A stretch of DNA of 64,000 bases from CAXBDP01 sp041689935 (GCA_041689935.1 JBDNFI010000008.1:3606-67605); one strand, 5' to 3'. Counted from the stretch's first letter, positions 1 to 8,280 are shown. Numbers and translations are program-made. Notes: generated from the letters alone by a model not told the origin.

Positions 1-357
1 GTTTATATCCTCCATAATTTAGTTGAACAGAACAGTTATTTGAACGACACGAAGAAAATTGAAAGCTATAAACAAACTGTTATTGCTGCTATTGACCATG
101 GAATTAAACGGCCAATTTCACCAAGTGAAAAGGTAAAGGATAATAAAAAAACTGATTGGAACAAGTATTTACCAAAGCCTGAATTTGACGATTTTGATAC
201 CTATGTTAAAAGCCTCCACATTGAAAACGATATTCTTATCAATGGATATGGATATCCCGCTTTATGGGATACCACCAGCCAAAACAAACATATTGACCAA
301 GCGACAAAGGATTATATTACTAATTTTGACTTACGATTTCAAGAACCTTTCCATTAA
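1..357 (+). CDS. Hypothetical protein, C-terminal part (5' end outside window)
   Basis: The frame is open from base 1, so the gene starts upstream of the window and only its last 118 codons are seen. The product is hydrophilic, with no membrane segment and no motif I recognise; the last third is rich in aromatic residues (YGYPALWD and DLRFQEPFH). Its 3' end overlaps the 3' end of the convergent gene on the minus strand by 38 bases. It lies in the accessory stretch left of the tRNA-Arg, so it may belong to an integrated element. No function is proposed. Confidence 0.5.
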   Translation, partial: VYILHNLVEQNSYLNDTKKIESYKQTVIAAIDHGIKRPISPSEKVKDNKKTDWNKYLPKPEFDDFDTYVKSLHIENDILINGYGYPALWDTTSQNKHIDQATKDYITNFDLRFQEPFH

Positions 358-1222
358 GATCAACTTTAGCCGATACTGTATTTATTACCTTTCCACCAAA
401 AGCATTGTTCCCTCTAAATTTGGTAATAATTAATAAGGTACTACCTTGATCAAAGTATTTCGTTTCCATATGCTCATAACTACTTGGGTCATTCATATTT
501 TCTTTAATATATGCAGAAAGTCCTCTATGCGATCCATTCCAAGAATTAAATTGTTTTTTTATTAATTCATTTCTTTGTCCTTGTAATTCCTGTTTCCTTT
601 TCTCCTCAGAAAGTATTTTATCATTCTTTTCTTTTTCTGTATAAAGTTTAATAATCTCTTCTCTTTGATCTGATTGAGATTGCATAAGAGTAATTAGGTT
701 TTGGTTTAAAGTTTTTTGATTGAGAATAGTTTTATTAAAATTTTCAAGTTCAAGTTCTTTAAATTCATCATCAGATAACTTATATATTTGTTCTCGTGCG
801 AAATAAACTGATTGTGAATTTTCTATCTCTAATTCCAATAATTGGGCTTCCTTAATTTCAGTTAAATTATAATTTAATTTTATATCTACAAGTATTTTCT
901 TAGCACTTTCAATATCGCCATTATCTATTAATGATGAGGCTTCTAAAATTAATTTATCTTTACTTTGAGCTTGTATATCTATCAATCTAGTAGCTCCATT
1001 TGTTATGAATATAAAACCGCATATCGCAATTACCCATTTCAATACTGAAGGAAAATTAAAATTAATTTGCTTTTCAATTAGTTTTCTCGATTGAGGAATG
1101 AAAAACAAACCAAACAACATTGAAAAAATTGCAGTCATTGGCATTTCACTAAGAAAAATAAGGCCACATACTATGCAAAAAATACCAAAAAACCATTGCA
1201 GAATTGACTTTGCTTCTTTCAT
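320..1222 (-). CDS. Membrane-anchored coiled-coil protein of unknown function
   Basis: The product has 300 residues. Residues about 8-45 form two hydrophobic segments and residues about 60-80 a third, so the N-terminus is membrane-bound. Residues about 90-220 are rich in Glu, Lys, Gln and Leu with heptad-like spacing, which suggests a long coiled coil. The last 70 residues form a compact basic and aromatic domain containing SYEHMETKYFD and a Gly-rich turn GNNAFGGK. That tail resembles a small domain seen at the C-terminus of other uncharacterised Bacteroidota proteins, but I cannot name it. It is convergent with the partial gene to its left and divergent from the small-ORF cluster to its right. 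Confidence 0.7.
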   Translation of the reverse strand: MKEAKSILQWFFGIFCIVCGLIFLSEMPMTAIFSMLFGLFFIPQSRKLIEKQINFNFPSVLKWVIAICGFIFITNGATRLIDIQAQSKDKLILEASSLIDNGDIESAKKILVDIKLNYNLTEIKEAQLLELEIENSQSVYFAREQIYKLSDDEFKELELENFNKTILNQKTLNQNLITLMQSQSDQREEIIKLYTEKEKNDKILSEEKRKQELQGQRNELIKKQFNSWNGSHRGLSAYIKENMNDPSSYEHMETKYFDQGSTLLIITKFRGNNAFGGKVINTVSAKVDLNGKVLEIVSQN

Positions 1223-1313
1223 AATATTTTTAATTTAATTAAAACTAACAAACTAAAGTAAGAAGATAAATTTTAATAAACAGATTATTTTAACTAATCT
1301 CCAATAGAATTTT

Positions 1314-1326
1314 CCGTAAATTACGG
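1314..1326. promoter_or_regulatory. Palindrome CCGTAA-A-TTACGG, candidate operator
   Basis: A perfect 6-1-6 palindrome lies 17 bases before the ATG at 1343, followed by a third half-site-like ATACGGG. The position fits a repressor site controlling the small-ORF cassette. The regulator is not identified. Confidence 0.35.
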
Positions 1327-1342
1327 TATAAATACGGGAATC

Positions 1343-1639
1343 ATGGGAAAGTTTAAAGAAGGCAATACAGGAAGGCCACAGGGAGCCAAGAACAAAGCAG
1401 GTACCGAAATAAAACAGCGGATCAATGATTTGTTTGATGCCTCATTCACGTTAGAAGCTATCCAAACCGATTTGAAAACATTGGAGCCAAAAGATAGGCT
1501 TAAGTTCTTGTCTGATTTGATGCCTTACGTGGTGCCCAAACTGCAAAGTACTGCATACACTACCAACATGGATTTTGAGAGCCTTAGCGATGACCAATTG
1601 GATAGAATGATTGAACGGATAATGTATGAAGAGGGATAA
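1343..1639 (+). CDS. Small DUF5681/terminase-small-subunit-like protein
   Basis: The product has 98 residues. It opens with a basic Gly/Pro/Lys segment containing GRPQGAKNKAG, a pattern typical of the N-terminus of DUF5681-type and small-terminase-like proteins of mobile elements. The middle (residues about 25-75) is predicted helical, and the C-terminus is acidic (SLSDDQLDRMIERIM). It is the first gene of a chain of overlapping small ORFs; its stop lies inside the next ORF. A palindrome precedes it. The family call rests on the N-terminal motif only, so a DNA-binding accessory protein of another kind is possible. Confidence 0.6.
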   Translation: MGKFKEGNTGRPQGAKNKAGTEIKQRINDLFDASFTLEAIQTDLKTLEPKDRLKFLSDLMPYVVPKLQSTAYTTNMDFESLSDDQLDRMIERIMYEEG

Positions 1640-1766
1640 ATTCTTTTATTGGAAAACCTTAGAAGCATTGAAGCAAGTGGAGGCACCGTTATACCACAAT
1701 AAAGAAAACTATAAACCGTATTTCACAGCATTACACAAATTGGGATTAATCACAATGTATGGATAA
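1626..1766 (+). CDS. Small hypothetical protein, 46 aa
   Basis: ATG at 1626 lies 14 bases inside the preceding gene, and the ORF ends 8 bases inside the next one, the arrangement expected for translational coupling. The product starts MKRDKFFYWKTLEAL and is helical and aromatic-rich, with no family I recognise. The tight overlaps on both sides are the main support that it is translated. Confidence 0.4.
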   Translation: MKRDKFFYWKTLEALKQVEAPLYHNKENYKPYFTALHKLGLITMYG

Positions 1767-1974
1767 GAATAAAAGAGAATTTAAAATCAAGATATTGGAA
1801 GCGTTCAAGGAAGGTAAAATTTCAAAACTGGAAGCAAAAGACCTTTTGGCAAATGGATATTCTATTCCACCTATTGCATGGGTAGGAACCGAAGAAAAGC
1901 ACACCCGAATTTTAGACTTAATGGAGGTAGTTTTTGAAAGGGAACTTCCACCACGGATCACATGGGTAAAGTAA
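1759..1974 (+). CDS. Small hypothetical protein, 71 aa
   Basis: ATG at 1759 overlaps the end of the 46-aa ORF. The product begins with a charged helix (DKNKREFKIKILEAFKEGK) that continues into SKLEAKDLLANGY, resembling a short helix-turn-helix or dimerisation region, and ends in a mixed segment with RELPPRITWVK. There is no confident family. A 16-codon ORF (1962-2012) again overlaps its 3' end, continuing the overlapping chain toward the tRNA. Confidence 0.45.
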   Translation: MDKNKREFKIKILEAFKEGKISKLEAKDLLANGYSIPPIAWVGTEEKHTRILDLMEVVFERELPPRITWVK

Positions 1975-2012
1975 AAGCCTCCACATACGATAAGCATCAA
2001 AATATCTATTGA
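1962..2012 (+). pseudogene. 16-codon ORF, possible truncated gene start at element edge
   Basis: ATG at 1962 overlaps the preceding gene by 13 bases and the ORF stops after 16 codons (MGKVKASTYDKHQNIY). It could be a leader-sized peptide or the stump of a gene cut off at the element boundary. The following 170 bases to the tRNA terminator hold no ORF. Confidence 0.2.
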
Positions 2013-2186
2013 ATAAACAAGTTATTTCAAGATGGCAGGACTTTGCAAAATAGCAGGGATGGTAGTTTTTACTTGTTTACTCAGATAAAACCCTATACAC
2101 CCAACCTATCAAACTACTACTTGATAACTGAGCACGGGAGGGCAAAACAAGGAAAACTGTCCCCCATACTGTCCCCCTAAAACGAA

Positions 2187-2217
2187 AAACCCTCTCTACG
2201 TAATGCAAAGAGGGTTT
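2187..2217 (-). terminator. Terminator of tRNA-Arg
   Basis: AAACCCTCT (2187-2195) pairs perfectly with AGAGGGTTT (2209-2217), and on the minus strand the stem is followed by further T residues. It lies just past the 3' end of the tRNA on the minus strand. Confidence 0.75.
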
Positions 2218-2221
2218 ATTG

Positions 2222-2293
2222 TAGCCTCGACAAGAATCGAACTTGTATCTAAAGTTTAGGAAACTTCTATTCTATCCGTTGAACTACGAGGCC
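2222..2293 (-). tRNA. tRNA-Arg (CCU anticodon)
   Basis: On the minus strand the 72-nt sequence folds as a tRNA: acceptor stem GGCCTCG/CGAGGCT (first pair a G-U wobble), D stem GTTC/GAAT, anticodon stem GAAGT/ACTTT with loop TTCCTAA giving anticodon CCT, and a T arm with GTTCGATTC. The discriminator base is A and the CCA end is not encoded. It reads AGG codons. Accessory DNA abuts its 3' end, a usual place for integrase-mediated insertion. Confidence 0.93.
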
Positions 2294-2294
2294 A

Positions 2295-2598
2295 TTATGA
2301 ATGCCGTACTTAAAGGCTTGCAAATTACGACAAAAAGAAAAGTTAACACAAATTTGCTGATTGACTTTCCGATTTATGAGCGCCACTGGCACGTTTTTTC
2401 AAAGCGTGCCGATTTATTTTTCTGCTTGTTCAGCACAGCTATGCGGCCAAACCAATTCATCAACCAAAAAAACCGATTGCAAATTCTAAAATAGAAGAGC
2501 ACACTTTGCAAAAGCGAGCTAGGATCAACAAAAAGAAGAACCGATTACAAATCCTGAAATAGAAAAGCGCGCTAGGAAAGCATTAACGCTCTCCTTTT
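2295..2598. other. Gene-free spacer between tRNA-Arg and hflX
   Basis: No credible gene. It contains a hairpin GGCACG/CGTGCC (2388-2410) followed by a T-rich run on the plus strand and the imperfect direct repeat listed separately. The open frame from 2243 overlaps the tRNA antisense and is not taken as a gene. Confidence 0.5.
2471..2568. repeat. Two-copy imperfect direct repeat
   Basis: The 30-base units 2471-2500 and 2539-2568 match at 26 positions (core AACCGATTnCAAATnCT). A shared GCTAGGA follows each unit, so the duplicated unit is about 40-55 bases with an internal deletion in the second copy. No function is evident. Confidence 0.6.
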
Positions 2599-3792
2599 TT
2601 ATTCTTCCTCTGGCAAATAAGTTTCTGGCTGTATATAATTAGGGTAAATCTCCATATAGCGTTTCTTTACCTTTTTGTGGAGCACTTTCTTAAATGCATC
2701 AATCCCGTCTTTTTCGACGGCACTTATAAACACTACTTCATCTTCGCCAGATTCTTTGTAGTAGTCTGTAAGGCTATTTTGTAAGCCTTCCATCGTTTCA
2801 TCTATATCAAATTCCAATCTATCTACTTTATTGAAAACCAGAATAGTGGGCTTGTCCTTAGCTTCTATACTTTGTAGGGTTTCATTTACTACGTTGATCT
2901 GATCCGCGTAGGCAGGATGCGAGACGTCCACTACATGTAATAGCAAATCCGCTTCAATTACCTCATTGAGGGTCGATTTGAAGGATTCGATCAAGTGAGT
3001 AGGCAGTTTACGAATAAAACCTACCGTATCGGAAAGCAGGAATGGAATGTAATTGATTACCACCTTCCTTACCGTTGCATCTACGGTTGCGAATAATTTA
3101 TCTTCGGCCAGTACTTCCGATTTAGTGATGATATTCATGAGGGTGGATTTACCCACATTGGTATAGCCTACCAAGGCCACTCTTACTTGAGATTCACGAC
3201 TTTTGCGTTGGGTAAGGCTTTGTTTTTCGATTTTCTCCAGTTTTTTCTCTAAGACCGAAATCTGATTACGAACCATTCTACGGTCGGTTTCGATTTCTTT
3301 TTCACCCGCACCACCTCTTGTGCCTGTACCACCACGCTGCCGCTCCAAGTGCGTCCACATATTGGTCAATCGAGGCAGTAAGTATCGGTATCGGGCGAGT
3401 TCTACTTGCGTTTTGGCTTGAGCAGTTTGCGCACGTTTGAGAAAAATATCTAAAATCAATAAACTTCGATCATAGATTTTGATTTCCAATTCCTTTTCCA
3501 GATTCCGCAGTTGGGAGGGACTTAGATCATCATCAAAAATGACCATATCTACTTCAAGTGCTTTTACATAGCCTAGGATTTCTTCTAACTTGCCTTTGCC
3601 CACGTAGGTACGCACATCAGGTTTGCTCATCCTTTGCTGTACTTTTCTCTTCGTTTCTACGCCCAGTGTGGTGGCCAGAAAGGCTAATTCATCTAAATAT
3701 TCCTCGGTAGTTCGTTGCGATTGGTCTTGGGGTGCAACAGATACTAAAATGGCTGTCTCTTGTTTTAATCCGGTCTCGTAGGTTTGCGTCAT
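2599..3792 (-). CDS. hflX: GTPase HflX
   Basis: HflX is a ribosome-associated GTPase that splits stalled ribosomes, notably under heat stress. The 397-residue product has the family N-terminal domain (RPDVRTYVGKGKLEE-like segment at about 60-70), a Gly-rich linker GGTGTRGGAGEKEIETD near 155-170, and the G domain with P-loop GYTNVGKST at about 209-217, switch DTVGFIRKLP and NKVD. Its ATG shares one base with the stop of the upstream cytochrome gene (TAATG), so the two are translationally coupled. It is the last gene of a minus-strand run that starts with the GH125 gene. Confidence 0.95.
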   Translation of the reverse strand: MTQTYETGLKQETAILVSVAPQDQSQRTTEEYLDELAFLATTLGVETKRKVQQRMSKPDVRTYVGKGKLEEILGYVKALEVDMVIFDDDLSPSQLRNLEKELEIKIYDRSLLILDIFLKRAQTAQAKTQVELARYRYLLPRLTNMWTHLERQRGGTGTRGGAGEKEIETDRRMVRNQISVLEKKLEKIEKQSLTQRKSRESQVRVALVGYTNVGKSTLMNIITKSEVLAEDKLFATVDATVRKVVINYIPFLLSDTVGFIRKLPTHLIESFKSTLNEVIEADLLLHVVDVSHPAYADQINVVNETLQSIEAKDKPTILVFNKVDRLEFDIDETMEGLQNSLTDYYKESGEDEVVFISAVEKDGIDAFKKVLHKKVKKRYMEIYPNYIQPETYLPEEE

Positions 3793-4439
3793 TAATTGTT
3801 CTTCAGGGTTTGGATAAACACGGCAACCTGCTGGATTTGTTCCGTTGTCAAATCATTTTTATATGCAGGCATGGCTCCTTTGCCATTGGTGATCTGATTG
3901 ATGGCTTCTTCTTGTGGCAACGCACTCTGCGATAAATCTCCGGAATTAAATGCACCAAGTTTTCCATCAGCTCCATGGCATTGCACACACATCACGGTGT
4001 AGATATTCTGGCCATTAGCCAATATCACTTCCATTTCTGTCATTCCCTCTGTATCTATCACTTCCATTATCTTAGCTTTTTGGAAAGTTAGGCTTTTAGT
4101 CTCTGAAATTCCATAAGTATACACAATCAATAATAAAGATAGAGTGGCCAATACTTTATTAGATCGCTTAAAACCGATGATTCCTAAAGGAATAGCAAGA
4201 AAAACGAGTACAATTTTTACCATGAGGTAAGTGGGTGGATGTCCTCCCGTGGCAAACATAAGGTAAAAACCCGTAATCAATATGAATGTACCGAGTGCCA
4301 TATCTACCACCTTGGTTTTACTACGAAAGTTGGCGACCGTTTCGGGTTTTGCTACAAATAATAAGAGCACTTTTACCAACATAAACAGTAAAAAGGCTGT
4401 CACGATGATGATGTGAGCGGTGAGCATTGTTGAGATCAT
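3792..4439 (-). CDS. Membrane-anchored cytochrome c with SirB2-like N-terminal domain
   Basis: Residues about 8-110 form four membrane helices resembling SirB2-type small membrane proteins. The C-terminal 75 residues are a class I cytochrome c domain with haem motif CVQCH (about 151-155) and a probable axial Met in KGAMPAYK. It should carry one haem on the periplasmic side and shuttle electrons. The start is placed at ATG 4439; an upstream in-frame start at 4526 would add 29 residues but begins 4 bases from the preceding stop and reads unlike a membrane protein N-terminus. The membrane domain and cytochrome are fused in one chain. It lies between the ROK kinase and hflX; no functional link to either is obvious. 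Confidence 0.8.
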   Translation of the reverse strand: MISTMLTAHIIIVTAFLLFMLVKVLLLFVAKPETVANFRSKTKVVDMALGTFILITGFYLMFATGGHPPTYLMVKIVLVFLAIPLGIIGFKRSNKVLATLSLLLIVYTYGISETKSLTFQKAKIMEVIDTEGMTEMEVILANGQNIYTVMCVQCHGADGKLGAFNSGDLSQSALPQEEAINQITNGKGAMPAYKNDLTTEQIQQVAVFIQTLKNN

Positions 4440-4529
4440 GGCTTTATTGTTTGTATTTATCAAAAGTAACAGCTTTCCTCCAATCGAACCTATTTTTTGA
4501 CTAAATAGAAATTGGGATTGGCGCAATAA

Positions 4530-5483
4530 TTATGAAGTCCACACGAGCGAACTAGCTCCTAAAATGGCTGCATTTCGATCTTGAAAATCCGACAGCTGTA
4601 TTTGAGCCTTACCTTTGTAGAGATTTAGCAAATTTTCTTCAAATGCTTTTCGGGTAGGTATTAGCAATAAGTCGCCCGATCTGGCCACCCCACCAAGCAG
4701 ATAAATGACTTCTGGACTAGTAAAGGCAACGGCATTTGCCAATGCAGCACCAAGGATTTCTCCTGTTTTCTCAAAAGCGGCTAAAGCCAATTTATCGCCA
4801 ATACTTGCCTGGGCCGTAATATCCTTGGCCGAGAGTTTTATAAAGCTGATTTCTCGAAGAGGGCTTTCATAAGTAGTGTCTGCCATCAGTTCCATTAATG
4901 TGCGGCGTATTCCAGGTGCAGACGCATAGGTTTCCAAACAGCCCTTTCTTCCGCAATTGCATTGCCGGCCATTTGCCAACACGATTACATGCCCAAGTTC
5001 ACCAGCAAAGCCATCATGGCCAATGAGTAATTTGCCATTTGATACAATTCCGCTCCCTAAGCCAGTGCCCAAAGTCACGACCATAAAATCAGTTTTTCCT
5101 TTGGCGGCACCAAAAATCATCTCTCCTAAAGCTGCCGCATTGGCATCATTGGTCAGGGCAATCGGGATGGATGGGAAATAGTTCGAAAGTAATGTTGTGA
5201 AGGGTACAATGCCCTTCCAGTTTAAATTAGGAGCATGCTCAATCGTCCCTTTATGCGCATTGGCGTTTGGTGCGCCGATGCCTATTCCTATCAATTTTAT
5301 TTGCCCTTCCAATGGCTGTCTCAAAATTGCGAGCTCCGCAAATAATACTTTAATAAAACTATCGGGACTTTTGTGCTTGTAAGTGGCCATCGAGCTTTCT
5401 GCCAATACATTTCCCTGTTCATCTATTATACCGAATTTGGTAAACGTGCCTCCAATATCTATCCCAATGGCTACTTTCTTCAT
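4530..5483 (-). CDS. ROK family sugar kinase (glucokinase/mannokinase type)
   Basis: This ATP-dependent kinase probably phosphorylates glucose, mannose or a related hexose. The 317-residue product shows the N-terminal ATP site (IGIDIGGTFTKFG), a second phosphate loop VTLGTGLGSGIV, and the ROK zinc motif CNCGRKGCLE in the middle. Catalytic Asp is expected in LTNDANAAALGE. The ATG overlaps the stop of the upstream permease by 4 bases. Placed behind a GH125 alpha-mannosidase and an MFS sugar permease, mannose is the likely in vivo substrate; that is inferred from context and not visible in the protein itself. Confidence 0.88.
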   Translation of the reverse strand: MKKVAIGIDIGGTFTKFGIIDEQGNVLAESSMATYKHKSPDSFIKVLFAELAILRQPLEGQIKLIGIGIGAPNANAHKGTIEHAPNLNWKGIVPFTTLLSNYFPSIPIALTNDANAAALGEMIFGAAKGKTDFMVVTLGTGLGSGIVSNGKLLIGHDGFAGELGHVIVLANGRQCNCGRKGCLETYASAPGIRRTLMELMADTTYESPLREISFIKLSAKDITAQASIGDKLALAAFEKTGEILGAALANAVAFTSPEVIYLLGGVARSGDLLLIPTRKAFEENLLNLYKGKAQIQLSDFQDRNAAILGASSLVWTS

Positions 5484-6862
5484 TTTTTGATCCGAATTGA
5501 GGTTAAATTATTGATTCGGCTTAACTGAGCTCCAAAATAAAAAAGATAAATATAACAACCTACAGGGACTAAAAATGACAACTGAATTCCAATCTGATCG
5601 GCAATCAAGCCTTGAATAGGGGGAATCAATGCACCACCTAAGATCATCATTACTAATAAAGATGAGCCTTGCGAAGACTTTTCTTTTAGGCCAGCGATGG
5701 ATAAAGTAAAAACATTGGACCACATAATGGAATTGAAAAGTCCCACGCCAATAATCGCCCACATGGCAAGCATCCCCCCGCCCAATGAACCAATTAATAA
5801 TAGCCCAGCGGACGACAAAGCAAACAAGGCTAAAGTGCGGGAGGTTAATGATTTTCCAAGTATAAACATAATAAAATTTGCCAGCATCAATCCAGCAAAT
5901 GGCATAATTTCAGAAAAACTAAACCCAGTAATTAGCATTGTAAACACAAAAGCAAGAATAAATAAGCCAATCCCTCCTCCTAATTTGCCACCGAGTTTAC
6001 CATTACCCAAATACAAAGCACCTACAAATCGGCCAGTCATGGCTCCACCCCAGTACAATGCAAGATACCTACTCGCCAGTTTCTCGTCAAAGCCTGCAAT
6101 AGTTGGCTCTGCAAGAAAGGAAACCAAATTGGATCCGATGGCTACCTCTGCACCTACGTAACAGAAAATAGCAATCATGCCCATTCTCAAGTTTTTGTAT
6201 GCCATTGCGCTGCCTTTCACATTGCTTTGTTCTGCTTGTGGAATGGCAGGCAAATTGGCTTTGGACATAAAAAAGGCTAAAATGACAAACCCAGCAGCCA
6301 ACAAGACATACGGAATCTTCACTGCGTCGGCTCCGGCACCTTCAGCGAAAAAGAATTCGAAAATAAAGTAACCTCCAATCACTGGAGCGATGGTGGTGCC
6401 AAATGAATTGAACGCCTGCGCTAAGTTGAGCCTACTCGATGCTGTTTCTGGTTTGCCCAGCAAGGCTACGTACGGATTGGCAGCGATTTGCAAAATAGTG
6501 AGGCCCAATCCCAAGCAGAAAAGGGCTGCTAGAAAAAAGCCATATTCCAAAAGCTGTGCAGCGGGCACAAAGAGCAAACAGCCAATAGCCGCCACCACAA
6601 GACCTATAATCAGACTCTTTTTATAGCCAATCTTACCAATAGGATCGCCGCTTTTTAGGGACACTAAATAGTAAATACCCGAGCCAACGAAATAGGCACC
6701 AAAGAAGGCAAATTGCACCAAATTGGCTTGGAAAAAACTTAATTCAAATACACCTTTCAGATAGGGAATCAGAATATCGTTGAGGCAAGTAATAAAGCCC
6801 CACATAAAAAAAAGCGTAGTGATGGCCGTAATTGGGCCGCGATAATTTGGCTCTTGACTCAT
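5480..6862 (-). CDS. MFS sugar permease (FucP/GluP glucose-galactose family)
   Basis: The 460-residue product has about 12 hydrophobic segments and the signature of the FucP/GluP branch of proton-sugar symporters (FFMWGFITCLNDILIP near residue 20, AANPYVALLGKPETASSRL near 130). Genes of this type import glucose, galactose, fucose or mannose across the inner membrane. It overlaps both neighbours by 4 bases, so GH125, permease and kinase form one operon: release of sugar in the periplasm, uptake, phosphorylation. Confidence 0.9.
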   Translation of the reverse strand: MSQEPNYRGPITAITTLFFMWGFITCLNDILIPYLKGVFELSFFQANLVQFAFFGAYFVGSGIYYLVSLKSGDPIGKIGYKKSLIIGLVVAAIGCLLFVPAAQLLEYGFFLAALFCLGLGLTILQIAANPYVALLGKPETASSRLNLAQAFNSFGTTIAPVIGGYFIFEFFFAEGAGADAVKIPYVLLAAGFVILAFFMSKANLPAIPQAEQSNVKGSAMAYKNLRMGMIAIFCYVGAEVAIGSNLVSFLAEPTIAGFDEKLASRYLALYWGGAMTGRFVGALYLGNGKLGGKLGGGIGLFILAFVFTMLITGFSFSEIMPFAGLMLANFIMFILGKSLTSRTLALFALSSAGLLLIGSLGGGMLAMWAIIGVGLFNSIMWSNVFTLSIAGLKEKSSQGSSLLVMMILGGALIPPIQGLIADQIGIQLSFLVPVGCYIYLFYFGAQLSRINNLTSIRIKK

Positions 6863-8280
6863 CCTTTTACGATTTGTGGGCGATTGTTCAAAGTGTCCAA
6901 TATCAGCTCACCAAATAAGGTATTTGCCCAAGCAAACCACTTCCTTGTGAAATTCGCTGGATCGTCCTTATGAAAGGATTCATGCATAAATCCAGTGCCG
7001 CCGTGGGTTTGCTGCAACGTTTGGATGCAATTAGCAATTTCTTTCTCATTATTGCTTGTGAAGGCCCTCATGGTAATGCTCATCGGCCAAATCATATCTA
7101 AGCCCACGTGTGGCCCTCCTATCCCTTCGGCAGCTTCGCCTTTGAAGAAATAGGGATTGGAATTACTCAAAATCAGTCTTCTTGTATTTCGATACACCTC
7201 ATCTTCTTTGTCTACCAAGCCTAAATAAGGCATGGCCAATAAACTAGGAACATTTGCATCATCCATAAATAAATGGTTGCCAAATCCATCCACTTCATAA
7301 GCATATACCCGCCCGTAGATAGGATGAGGTACAATGGCATGTTGCCACAAAGCTTTTTCTACTTCATCACTCAATTCAAGCGCATCCTTCGCAAGTGCAG
7401 CATCTTGATGAATACTGGTAGCCATTTCTGCTAGTTGTCGTAGGGATAGTACGGCGAAAAAATTAGAAGGAATCAAGAATGGATAAATCGTGGCATCATC
7501 GGATGGTCGGAAAATGGAACAAATCAAGCCTATTGGTTGGATAGGGTTGCCATAACCTGCGCCTGCTACTGTGTCGGTTTGCCAGCCCGTTACCCGCTGG
7601 AATTTATAAGGTCCTTTACTTTCTTTCCGCTGCTGTTGTCTGAATGTCTTCACCACTAGGCGCATAGCAGAAAGCCAGTCTTGATCAAAGCAGCTCTCGT
7701 CGCCAGTAGTTTTCCAGTATTGGTAGCCAAGTCGAATAGGATAACATAGGGAATCTACTTCCCATTTTCGCTCATGTAGTTCAGGTTTCATATCAGTAAG
7801 ATCATTCATCCATTCGCTTTCTCCTGCGCCATCGTTAAAGGCATTGGCATAAGGATCTATCAAAATGCACTGCGTTTGCCGGTTGATCACACCAGCAATG
7901 AGTTGCGCCAAAGGTTTGTCGTTGGTGCAAAGCGGGAGGTAAGGCCATACTTGTGCGCTTGAGTCGCGAAGCCACATAGCCTCTATATCGCCGGTAATCA
8001 CGAAGGTATCTGGACGGCCATTTTTGATGCTAAACGTTACCGTTGTATCAAGGGTATTTGGAAAACAGTTCTCAAAAAGCCAAGCGAGTTCCTCATTCTT
8101 AATCTCACTTTTTATCCGCTTTATGGTTTCTTCTACCGCTGCACTTGTAAAATTTCTCTCAGCTAATGGTGGCCTAAGAGAGCTAAATAGATTATTTTGG
8201 GCTTTCGAATGAGTTGGAAAGCCAAGAATTGTTCCTCCCGCAATCATTCCGCTGAGCTTCAAAAAGGTTTGTCTATCCAT
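6859..8280 (-). CDS. Glycoside hydrolase family 125 (exo-alpha-1,6-mannosidase)
   Basis: GH125 enzymes remove non-reducing alpha-1,6-linked mannose without a metal. The 473-residue product begins with an exported-protein leader (DRQTFLKLSGMIAGG, ending near SKAQ), then the (alpha/alpha)6 barrel. Family hallmarks are GDIEAMWLRDSSAQVWPY near residue 97, NAFNDGAGESEWMNDLTDMKPELHERKWEVDS near 160-190 and the C-terminal GGTGFMHESFHKDDP followed by FTRKWFAWANTLFGELI. It is the first gene of the operon. A GCGGGAGG word lies in the leader-coding part and another further in. Leader type (Sec or Tat-like) is uncertain because no twin Arg is present. Confidence 0.92.
   Translation of the reverse strand: MDRQTFLKLSGMIAGGTILGFPTHSKAQNNLFSSLRPPLAERNFTSAAVEETIKRIKSEIKNEELAWLFENCFPNTLDTTVTFSIKNGRPDTFVITGDIEAMWLRDSSAQVWPYLPLCTNDKPLAQLIAGVINRQTQCILIDPYANAFNDGAGESEWMNDLTDMKPELHERKWEVDSLCYPIRLGYQYWKTTGDESCFDQDWLSAMRLVVKTFRQQQRKESKGPYKFQRVTGWQTDTVAGAGYGNPIQPIGLICSIFRPSDDATIYPFLIPSNFFAVLSLRQLAEMATSIHQDAALAKDALELSDEVEKALWQHAIVPHPIYGRVYAYEVDGFGNHLFMDDANVPSLLAMPYLGLVDKEDEVYRNTRRLILSNSNPYFFKGEAAEGIGGPHVGLDMIWPMSITMRAFTSNNEKEIANCIQTLQQTHGGTGFMHESFHKDDPANFTRKWFAWANTLFGELILDTLNNRPQIVKG

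Noticed and set aside
2243..2494. Open frame across the tRNA
   Set aside because: It is antisense to the tRNA-Arg and has no recognisable protein features.
5697..6626. Series of plus-strand open frames opposite the MFS permease
   Set aside because: They are mirror frames of a strongly coding membrane protein gene.
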